Positions 1-6,742 of a stretch of 8,122 nt of DNA are shown one piece after another. Source of the stretch: Candidatus Kapaibacterium sp. (GTDB lineage Bacteria; Bacteroidota; Ignavibacteria; Kapaibacteriales; UBA2268); contig JAUQWR010000859.1 in assembly GCA_030835065.1 (NCBI GenBank), forward strand, positions 1-8,122, written 5' to 3'. Every line of letters starts with the position of its first letter. The first letter of the stretch is position 1. The position numbers and the translations under genes are program-made. The notes under the pieces were generated by a model. The model ran no database searches. It was given only the letters and a program-made list of their open reading frames with translations, and had not been told where the DNA came from.

Positions 1-561
1 TGTGATATTATTACTAATCATGTACCTTTAGATTTGAAAGGTAAATATCAGACATTAAACCTCATAAACCAGGATAATATTAACCGAGTTAAGAAAAGCG
101 CACTGTTTATTCATGCTTCCAGAGGTGAAGTAGTAAACGAAGATGCACTAATCAACAAGATTAATCGAAAAGAAATAAGTGCAGCTATTGATGTATGGGA
201 AAACGAACCCGAAGTTGATCCTGAATCGATCAAGGCTGCAATGATAGCAACTCCTCATGTTGCAGGTCATGCTTTTGATGGTAAAATTCGTGGAAGTATA
301 ATGGTGGCTGAAGCTTTCGAAAAGCATTTCAATCTCAAACCAGATTATTCCGTGTTTGCTAAAGTTTTGAAAGACTATAATCCTCTTGAAAAATCTAAAT
401 ATAAAGACCATGATTTTATTTATAATAAATTGAAAAAATCTAGATTGATTGATCATGATCATTGGTTTTTTACAAATTTGATTGATTTACCTAAAAATAT
501 TAGAACTAAAGAATTTGAGAATTTTAGAAAAAACTATCCTGTAAGAAGGGAAAGTTTTTAA
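1..561 (+). CDS. pdxB: Erythronate-4-phosphate dehydrogenase PdxB, 3' part (5' end outside window)
   Basis: This enzyme oxidises 4-phospho-D-erythronate to 2-oxo-3-hydroxy-4-phosphobutanoate, a cytoplasmic NAD-dependent step of the DXP-dependent pyridoxal phosphate pathway. The frame is open from base 1 and ends with TAA at 559-561, so 186 C-terminal residues are visible; the real start lies upstream, and a TTG at 34 is internal. It is the NAD-binding/catalytic part of a D-2-hydroxyacid dehydrogenase. Visible are ITNHVPL, the Arg of ASRGEVV (codon at 121), the Glu of DVWENEP (205) and the His of TPHVAG (256), which together match the family's catalytic Arg-Glu-His. PdxB is chosen over SerA (phosphoglycerate dehydrogenase) because of the HVAGHAFDGKIRG segment and the tail FENFRKNYPVRRE, which resembles the C-terminal FDKLRKNYLERRE of E. 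coli PdxB as I remember it. The protein stops right after this motif, so it lacks the last 25 or so residues of the E. coli enzyme. It is 53 bases from the next gene, with no functional link evident. Confidence 0.85.
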   Translation, partial: CDIITNHVPLDLKGKYQTLNLINQDNINRVKKSALFIHASRGEVVNEDALINKINRKEISAAIDVWENEPEVDPESIKAAMIATPHVAGHAFDGKIRGSIMVAEAFEKHFNLKPDYSVFAKVLKDYNPLEKSKYKDHDFIYNKLKKSRLIDHDHWFFTNLIDLPKNIRTKEFENFRKNYPVRRESF

Positions 562-574
562 AATAAAACATTTT

Positions 575-582
575 TATACTTG
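575..582 (+). promoter_or_regulatory. Possible -7 box upstream of the carboxypeptidase gene
   Basis: TATACTTG differs by one base from the Bacteroidota -7 consensus TAnnTTTG and lies 33 bases before the ATG at 615. I see no good TTG -33 element at the expected distance. The 53-base gap is very AT-rich, so a chance match is quite possible, and read-through from pdxB is an alternative. Confidence 0.2.
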
Positions 583-614
583 TTTATATTTATTTATCTG
601 TTTTTGAGTGATTT

Positions 615-2942
615 ATGAAAATATTATATACATTACTTTTAATTTTTATAGTTGGTTTTGCAAATTTAAATGCAAAGCATTCATTAGTAAATGTAAAAAT
701 CCAAACACCGGAACAACAGAAATCATTCTTAAATTCTGATTTTGATTTTGAATCTGCTATTGTAAAAAACAATGAAGTGTCAATTATAGTAAATGACTAT
801 GAATTGAAATTGATTGAAAAGCTAGGAATTACTTATGATGTATTGATCGATAATCTGGAAGCATATTATGTAGAGCGCAATCAAATTAATAAAGAAGAAT
901 TAGACAAAATCCAAAAACCATTAAATTTTAAATATGGTTCGCTCAATGGATTTTTTACATTAGATGAATGTTATTCAGAAATGGATAATCTAATAAAGCA
1001 AAATCCTAATTTAATAAAGAAATTCTCAATTGGTAAATCTTTTCAAAAAAGGGATATTTGGGGATATTATATAGGTACTCATAAAGGCGACGGAACAGAC
1101 GAGCAGCCCTATGTGCTTTATACAGCAATGCACCATGCCAGAGAGCCGGGTGGAATGATGTCGCTTATTTACTTTTTGAATGATCTATTAGACAAGTATA
1201 ATAATAATGACGATGAAGTTGTAAACCTGCTTAAAACTCGTAATATAATAATGGTTCCTGTAGTCAATCCTGATGGTTATCTCTATAATCAAGCTCAATC
1301 ACCTAATGGTGGAGGTATGTTTAGAAAGAATTGCAGGACTATTAATGATACAATTTATGGTGTCGATTTAAATAGAAATTACGGTCCTCAAGAATTTTGG
1401 AGTACTGAAGGAGGTGCTTCTTCAGATCCTATTAGAGATACTTATCGCGGAGAATCTCCATTTTCAGAACCGGAAACCCAGGCAATCGAAGCATTATGCA
1501 AAAAATATAAATTTAAAGCTGCTTTAAATTACCATACCTATGGCAATTTATTGATTTATCCATACGGAAGTTTGAATCAAGAAACCGAAGACTCAAGCGT
1601 ATTTCGTGGTTTTGCTTATTATGTTCATAAACAACATAAATATACTTATGGTTTAGACCGCCAAGCTTTGAATTATTTTGCTTCTGGCAATTCTGATGAT
1701 TGGATGTATCTGGAGACAAACGATAAACCTAAGATTTTTGCTATGACTCCTGAAGTAGGCGACCAATTGGATGGTTTCTGGCCCAAAGCTGAGAGAATTC
1801 CTGTGCATTGTATCGAAACCTTGGGTATGAATTATGAACTTTTAAGATCCTTATATTCAAATACAAGACCAATGCAATTAGTTGCAAAATATAAAAATAT
1901 GGATGTTCCTGATTTGGAACTAATTATCAAGAATATTGGTTTATATTCTACTCCTAAAACAGTTTTTGTCAATTTGAAATCTCTAAATCCTAATATAAAA
2001 GTCAAAAATGAATCTGAGCTGAGCGGTGGTTTGCAACCCGGAATGATAGATAAGATTACTTTCAATTTAGAAATTATTAAGCCAATTACAAACGGACAAA
2101 AAGCATTTTTTGAAGTTGAGATAAGTGAAGGCTCAGTTGCAAAAAGAGATACATTTTCTATTTTCCTTATCAAGCCACAAATATATGATTTGATGTCTGA
2201 ACAACTTAGCGATAGATGGGCTTCAAGCCCTTGGGTTTCTAAAATTGAAAATGAAGAATTGTATTATACAGATGCTATAGACTCGATCAGTACAAGAAAC
2301 TTTGAAAGCTATTTGACTGCAAAACTTCCTATTTCTTTGAAAAATGTTTCCAGAGCTGTTCTTTCTTTTGATGCCAGATGGGGAATTGAGCCTTCTTATG
2401 ATGCAGGAATAGTGCAAATATCCACTGATGGTGGGCTTTATTGGAATTTTTTGAAGTCTGATCGTATGGTGCTTGGCTTGGGTTTAAACAAAAGCAGACA
2501 AGAAATGGATATGCCTGTATTCCAAGGGTTTATTCATGATTGGACTCGTCAGGAAATTGATTTAGACTCTTATCTAGATAAAGATATTTTTATTCGTTTT
2601 GCCGTTTTGACTGATAATGGAGTCGAAAGAAGCGGCTTAGCTTTGAAAAATATTAAAGTGCTTATATATAAGCCTATTAACGGTGTTGATGAAGATAATA
2701 TTACTAATTTGACTATTCATCCAAATCCTATAAGCTGGGGCAATTATTTTTCTGTTTCTACTAAAGAAACCTTTTCGCCTAAGCATTACAAAATTGTTGA
2801 TGTTTTAGGAAGAATTGTTTGGGAAGCAGATAATCATGATCCTGTGTTGAATATTAACTCAAGTAATTTATCGCCTGGTTCTTATTTGCTAATAATAAAT
2901 GAGGATGACAATTCATATTATGAGAGATTTGTTGTTAATTAA
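615..2942 (+). CDS. Secreted M14 zinc carboxypeptidase with T9SS type A sorting domain
   Basis: Predicted metallocarboxypeptidase that removes C-terminal residues from peptides outside the cell; the substrate preference is not readable. The 775 residues begin with a signal peptide (1-20, cleavage likely after LNA), then a pro-region (about 21-105). The M14 domain (about 110-415) has zinc ligands H174 and E177 in HHARE and H307 in NYHTYG. It also has R176, the NPDG turn (218-221), N253-R254 in DLNRN (carboxylate binding), Y354 in YFASGNSDDW and the general base E380 in TPEVGD. These correspond to carboxypeptidase A H69, E72, H196, R71, N144-R145, Y248 and E270, so the enzyme should be active. 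Next come a CARDB/Ig-like linker (about 425-520), a jelly-roll domain (about 530-685) with VQISTDGGLYW, and a sorting domain (about 690-775) with IHPNP, VLGRIVWE and LSPGSYLL. The sorting domain implies export through the outer membrane by T9SS and removal or anchoring there. The ATG at 615 gives the proper leader. The end overlaps the next gene by 23 bases. Confidence 0.93.
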   Translation: MKILYTLLLIFIVGFANLNAKHSLVNVKIQTPEQQKSFLNSDFDFESAIVKNNEVSIIVNDYELKLIEKLGITYDVLIDNLEAYYVERNQINKEELDKIQKPLNFKYGSLNGFFTLDECYSEMDNLIKQNPNLIKKFSIGKSFQKRDIWGYYIGTHKGDGTDEQPYVLYTAMHHAREPGGMMSLIYFLNDLLDKYNNNDDEVVNLLKTRNIIMVPVVNPDGYLYNQAQSPNGGGMFRKNCRTINDTIYGVDLNRNYGPQEFWSTEGGASSDPIRDTYRGESPFSEPETQAIEALCKKYKFKAALNYHTYGNLLIYPYGSLNQETEDSSVFRGFAYYVHKQHKYTYGLDRQALNYFASGNSDDWMYLETNDKPKIFAMTPEVGDQLDGFWPKAERIPVHCIETLGMNYELLRSLYSNTRPMQLVAKYKNMDVPDLELIIKNIGLYSTPKTVFVNLKSLNPNIKVKNESELSGGLQPGMIDKITFNLEIIKPITNGQKAFFEVEISEGSVAKRDTFSIFLIKPQIYDLMSEQLSDRWASSPWVSKIENEELYYTDAIDSISTRNFESYLTAKLPISLKNVSRAVLSFDARWGIEPSYDAGIVQISTDGGLYWNFLKSDRMVLGLGLNKSRQEMDMPVFQGFIHDWTRQEIDLDSYLDKDIFIRFAVLTDNGVERSGLALKNIKVLIYKPINGVDEDNITNLTIHPNPISWGNYFSVSTKETFSPKHYKIVDVLGRIVWEADNHDPVLNINSSNLSPGSYLLIINEDDNSYYERFVVN
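2901..2905 (+). promoter_or_regulatory. Possible ribosome binding site for the SBBP gene, inside the preceding gene
   Basis: GAGGA lies 14 bases before the ATG at 2920, rather far for a Shine-Dalgarno element, and just after an alternative in-frame ATG at 2899, which therefore cannot use it. It weakly supports 2920 over 2899. Bacteroidota-type organisms often do without Shine-Dalgarno pairing, so translational coupling to the stop at 2940-2942 may matter more. Confidence 0.3.
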
Positions 2943-5900
2943 AAAGTTTTTTTGTCTGTCTGTTGTTATATTTACTCTATCTTTGACTGAGCTATTTTCA
3001 GGGTTTATAAGAGAGTATGATAGTAATGGAAATATATATTATTCCTCAATCAATGAAAACCAAAAGATAATTGTTAAAGATAATAAAATTAAAGTAATTG
3101 ATTATTCTATTCAAAAATTGAATAATGATAAGATTAATTTAAAACAGCTCTCTTATGGTTTTGAATTTATTAATTCTAACAAATTCTCTTATATAAGCAA
3201 AAGCAGTCAAAATGTATATTTTAATAAATTCACTGCTAAAACTAATTCCAAATCTTTGATTTATGATACTTTATTGATAAAAAATTTATATAACGATATA
3301 GATTTGGTATTATATTTTGAAAATTCAAATTTGAGATATGACTTTTTAATCAATAGTAATGCAAACTATTCTGAAATCAAACAAAAGTTTTTCGATTGCG
3401 ACGTATCTATAGAAAATAATCGCCTTATTATACAATCTGAGAGATTTAGAAATTTGCATCAGGATTTGAAAGCTTATTCGATTAAATCCAATAATACTGA
3501 ACCTATCGATGTAAGTTTTTCTAATGAAAGTAATTCGATAATTAGATATAATTTAAATGTTGATGATAATATCGATGTGATAAGAATTGATCCCATAATT
3601 AGTTCGACTTTTATTGGTGGAAAAGATTACGATTATATCAAGTCTATGGTTAGAGATAATCAAGGCAATATTATAGTTGCAGGGCATACTCTATCGAACA
3701 ATTATCCTTATACAGCCGGTTCTTTAGATACATTATTCGATGAAAACGATTGGGGATTTAATGATATATTTATAAGTAAATTCGATTCGACAACAAAACA
3801 ATTGTTATTTTCTACATATTTAGGTGGAATTGGCGACGATATTGCCGAATCAATTGCAATATCTAATAAAGGTAATATATTCATTAGTGGCTATACTATT
3901 AGTCTTCATAATTTTCCATATACAAATGGAGCAATTGATTCAATAGATAGAGGCGGTTATGATGTGTTTGTAAGTAAATTGAGTCCCGAAGGAGATTCAT
4001 TGATTTATTCCACATTAATAGGCGGTTCGGGAGATGATTATGCTATTTCAGTAGCAGTCGATTCTACTGAATTTGCATATATTACCGGTTATACTAATTC
4101 ATTTGGCTCATTTCCAGTGAGCAAAACAGCATATGATACAAGTGGAAATGGAAAGTACGATTGCTTTATAAGCAAGATAAATCAAAATGGCACTGCATTG
4201 ATTTATTCCACTTATCTTGGTGGTTCAAATGATGATTTTTCCCAATCAATTTGCGTAGATACAACAGGTATTGCTTATATTGCCGGCATTACCAGATCTG
4301 TTGATTATCCTGTGAGTTTTTGGGCTTATAACAAAAATATCAATGACACAAGTTCAATCAATAATCCGGGTGATGCATTTAGTGCAAAAATTTCTTCTTC
4401 AGGATCTGATTTATTGTATTCTACATTTATTGGCGGATATGGAAAAGATGCAGCTTATGGTATTGTTTTGTCTAATGATAATAATATCTATATTACAGGT
4501 GCTACTGACTCTAAAAATTTCCCAACACATTCTAACGCTTTTGATAATGAATTAAATCATAAATCTACCGGTACTGCCGGTGATGCATTTGTTCTAAAAT
4601 TAAAAAATACAGGAGATTCATTAGTATATTCTACATTTATTGGTGGACGAAATAACGAAAGAGGCAACTTTATTCATTTGGATGCTTTTGATAATGTATA
4701 TATTTGTGGAAGCACTAGTTCTACTGATTTCCCAACAACAAAAGCAGCTTTTGATAGAACATATAATGATACATTAGACTATACTGATGCATTTGTTTGC
4801 AAAATCAATCAAGATTTATCTCATTTATTATATTCCAGCTATTCTGGTGGTTATACAAGTGATGTTGGCACTGCAGTATCAGAATTCAAAGGTAATATTA
4901 TTTTAGCAGGTTGGACTGGTTCTAATAATTTCCCAAGCTTTTCAAATGTATTTGATAAGTCTTATAATGATACAAATAAGGCAGATGGCTTTGTTATGGT
5001 ATTTAAACCAAATCTTATTGAAGTGGATGCTGGTGAAGATATTTCAATATGCTCTGGAGATACTGTTGTGATGGCTTCATCTGCTTATGGTGGCTATGGC
5101 ACATTGAAATATAAATGGAAACCATCAGCATTTATTTCTAATGATTCGATTGCCAATCCTAAAGTGTATCCACCTGTCACTACTAATTATTTTTTGACTG
5201 TTACAGATTCAGCTGCTAATATTTGGCAGGATACAGTGAAAATTATCGTTAATCAAAAGCCCAAACCCAATATCAATGGAGCAAAATTAGTTTTTATAAA
5301 TTCGCAACAAGATTACATTTCTTATAGTCCTCAAGTAAATAAATTCTATTGGACAGTAGAAAATGGTGTTATCCAAGGTTCAAATGAATTAAACAAAATT
5401 ACTGTTAAGTGGCAAAATCAAAATGGAATTGGCAGACTAAAACTAGTAGAAACAAGCCCGGAATTGTGTGCCGATTCGGTTAGTTTTCAAGTATTTATCG
5501 GTCAAAAATATAAACCTGTAATTAATTATTCGGGTAAAACTGAATTTTGCTCAGGTGATAGTATTATTTTAGATGCAGGTGCAAATTATAAAACCTACAC
5601 TTGGTCCGATGGAAAAACAAGTAGATTAAATATTGTCTCAACAAGTGGAGACTATTGGGTGTTTGTTACAGATTCGCTAGGATTTGGTGGTATTAGTGAT
5701 ACAATAAAGATAATTGTTCATCCAACTCCAAATCCGCTAATTGAAGGTATTAACTCAGTAAGAATTAATCGTCCATATTCTTATATTGTCGAAAAACATA
5801 CTGGATCGAAGTATGAATGGATAATTAGTGGTGGTTTAATTCTAAGCGGACAATCCAGCGATAGTATTGTTGTAAGATGGAATAATACAAGCGGTGGCAG

Positions 5901-6663
5901 TTTGAGAGTGGTCGAGACTAATAGTGCCGGATGTATTGGTTCTTCGCAGATTATGAATATTTCTATAAGTGATTATTATAAACCTAAAGTAAGGCTATTG
6001 GGTTCTAATCCAATTTGCCAAGGCGACAGTATTTTGCTCGATGCAGGTTATGGATTTACAAAATATTTATGGAATGATGGTAGAAAGTCAAGATTTATAA
6101 GTGCAAAGAACTCCGGCAAATATTGGGCAAATGTTCAAGATGATTATGGATTTAGTGCAAATACAGATACAGTAGATATTTATTATCTGCCACTACCAGC
6201 AAAGCCAATTGTTGGTATAAGTGATAATTTCTTTACTTGTCAAGGTGTTTATAAAAAGTATCAATGGTATATGAACGATACAATGATAAGCGGAGCCAAT
6301 CTTAATTACTATTATGCCAAAGAAAAAGGACGATATCGCGTAAGAGTCTATGATTCAGTATCATGCTATAATTATTCTGATTATATTTATTATAAAATAA
6401 ATGATATTTTTGAACTAAATAATACTATCAAAATTTATCCTAATCCTGGCAATGATATAGTCTATATTTCAATTAATGAAAATGATTTTATTGGCGGAAT
6501 TGAATATGAATTGATAAATTATCTGGGAGAAATAATTTTATCTGATAAGATGAGCGACAGATTAGCGATATTGAATGTTTCAGGATTATCTTCAGGAGTT
6601 TACTTATTAAAAATGAAAATTGATGGTAAGTGGAAAAATGAAAAGCTTATTATTAATCGATAA
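2920..6663 (+). CDS. Large secreted SBBP-repeat (beta-propeller) protein with Ig-like domains and T9SS sorting domain
   Basis: A 1247-residue predicted cell-surface or released protein with no recognisable catalytic site; an adhesive or structural role is inferred. Order of domains: signal peptide (about 1-27, RDLLLIKKFF then a hydrophobic core); DUF7948-like domain (about 30-225, with NLYNDIDLVLYFENSNLRYDF, typical of SBBP proteins); seven SBBP repeats (229-698), each starting STxxGG with an acidic turn such as GDD and continuing as IYITGxTxSxxFP; PKD/Ig-like domains (about 702-1165) with C-x-G-D entries; T9SS type A sorting domain (about 1168-1247) starting IKIYPNPG and ending in SSGVYLLKM and KLIINR. 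The ATG at 2920 is preferred because it gives a normal basic leader; ATGs at 2899 and 2905 would add seven or five residues. The gene begins inside the carboxypeptidase gene, overlapping it by 23 bases, so both are probably co-transcribed and translationally coupled, and both would use the same secretion system. Calcium binding by the acidic turns is possible but unproven. Confidence 0.92.
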   Translation: MRDLLLIKKFFCLSVVIFTLSLTELFSGFIREYDSNGNIYYSSINENQKIIVKDNKIKVIDYSIQKLNNDKINLKQLSYGFEFINSNKFSYISKSSQNVYFNKFTAKTNSKSLIYDTLLIKNLYNDIDLVLYFENSNLRYDFLINSNANYSEIKQKFFDCDVSIENNRLIIQSERFRNLHQDLKAYSIKSNNTEPIDVSFSNESNSIIRYNLNVDDNIDVIRIDPIISSTFIGGKDYDYIKSMVRDNQGNIIVAGHTLSNNYPYTAGSLDTLFDENDWGFNDIFISKFDSTTKQLLFSTYLGGIGDDIAESIAISNKGNIFISGYTISLHNFPYTNGAIDSIDRGGYDVFVSKLSPEGDSLIYSTLIGGSGDDYAISVAVDSTEFAYITGYTNSFGSFPVSKTAYDTSGNGKYDCFISKINQNGTALIYSTYLGGSNDDFSQSICVDTTGIAYIAGITRSVDYPVSFWAYNKNINDTSSINNPGDAFSAKISSSGSDLLYSTFIGGYGKDAAYGIVLSNDNNIYITGATDSKNFPTHSNAFDNELNHKSTGTAGDAFVLKLKNTGDSLVYSTFIGGRNNERGNFIHLDAFDNVYICGSTSSTDFPTTKAAFDRTYNDTLDYTDAFVCKINQDLSHLLYSSYSGGYTSDVGTAVSEFKGNIILAGWTGSNNFPSFSNVFDKSYNDTNKADGFVMVFKPNLIEVDAGEDISICSGDTVVMASSAYGGYGTLKYKWKPSAFISNDSIANPKVYPPVTTNYFLTVTDSAANIWQDTVKIIVNQKPKPNINGAKLVFINSQQDYISYSPQVNKFYWTVENGVIQGSNELNKITVKWQNQNGIGRLKLVETSPELCADSVSFQVFIGQKYKPVINYSGKTEFCSGDSIILDAGANYKTYTWSDGKTSRLNIVSTSGDYWVFVTDSLGFGGISDTIKIIVHPTPNPLIEGINSVRINRPYSYIVEKHTGSKYEWIISGGLILSGQSSDSIVVRWNNTSGGSLRVVETNSAGCIGSSQIMNISISDYYKPKVRLLGSNPICQGDSILLDAGYGFTKYLWNDGRKSRFISAKNSGKYWANVQDDYGFSANTDTVDIYYLPLPAKPIVGISDNFFTCQGVYKKYQWYMNDTMISGANLNYYYAKEKGRYRVRVYDSVSCYNYSDYIYYKINDIFELNNTIKIYPNPGNDIVYISINENDFIGGIEYELINYLGEIILSDKMSDRLAILNVSGLSSGVYLLKMKIDGKWKNEKLIINR
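3604..5013 (+). repeat. Seven tandem SBBP repeats encoding one beta-propeller
   Basis: In-frame repeat units start at about 3604, 3811, 4009, 4207, 4420, 4630 and 4834, each 198-213 bases apart (66-71 residues); the last runs to about 5013. Their first residues read STFIGGKDYD, STYLGGIGDD, STLIGGSGDD, STYLGGSNDD, STFIGGYGKD, STFIGGRNNE and SSYSGGYTSD. The count of seven matches the family name, 'seven-bladed beta-propeller', so this is probably one complete closed propeller. DNA identity between units is local only: 17 bases shared at 4417 and 4627, and 16 bases shared at 3998 and 4196. This points to old rather than recent duplication. Confidence 0.9.
5506..6190 (+). repeat. Duplicated PKD/Ig-like module within the SBBP gene
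   Basis: Two related units follow each other. The one from about 5506 begins KYKPVINYSG and has CSGDSIILDAG, then YTWSDG and SGDYWVFV. The one from about 5974 begins YYKPKVRLLG and has CQGDSILLDAG, then YLWNDG and SGKYWANV. Between them (about 5721-5970) is a second domain type with YEWIISGG, VVRWNN and VVETNSAGC. A copy of this second type also precedes the first unit (about 5257-5505, with FYWTVENG, VKWQNQNG and LVETSPELC). The pattern is thus A-B-A-B-A, preceded by a more divergent first A domain near 5020-5256. Confidence 0.7.
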
Positions 6664-6708
6664 TCCTATATAGATTAACAATAAATTCAATATTTTTTTG
6701 TAATTTTA

Positions 6709-6716
6709 TAAGTTTG
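6709..6716 (+). promoter_or_regulatory. Candidate Bacteroidota-type -7 box for the OmpA-like gene
   Basis: TAAGTTTG matches the -7 consensus TAnnTTTG exactly. Transcription starting a few bases downstream would leave a leader of about 20 bases before the ATG at 6743. No clear TTG -33 element is present at 19-21 bases upstream (the nearest TTG, at 6698-6700, is too close). The element sits in the 79-base gap, where a separate promoter for the outer-membrane gene would be expected. Confidence 0.4.
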
Positions 6717-6742
6717 AATTATAGAAATTTATCGGGAAAAAT

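Noticed and set aside
1..561. Assignment of the first gene as phosphoglycerate dehydrogenase SerA.
   Set aside because: The general dehydrogenase motifs would fit, but HVAGHAFDGKIRG and the FRKNYPVRRE tail point to PdxB, and there is no ACT domain at the C-terminus.
2899..2919. ATG at 2899 (or 2905) as the start of the SBBP protein.
   Set aside because: Both are possible in frame, but they only add a few residues before a good signal peptide that begins at the ATG of 2920.
2932..2955. Cys in the SBBP leader (KKFFCLS) as a lipoprotein signal.
   Set aside because: The residues before the Cys do not fit a lipobox, and the hydrophobic core follows the Cys rather than preceding it.
6662..6700. 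A weak palindrome (AATC-CTATAT-AGATT, 6662-6676) followed by a T run (6693-6699), as a possible terminator after the SBBP gene.
   Set aside because: The stem is almost all A/T with a bulge, and the T run starts 17 bases after it, so it does not form a proper intrinsic terminator.
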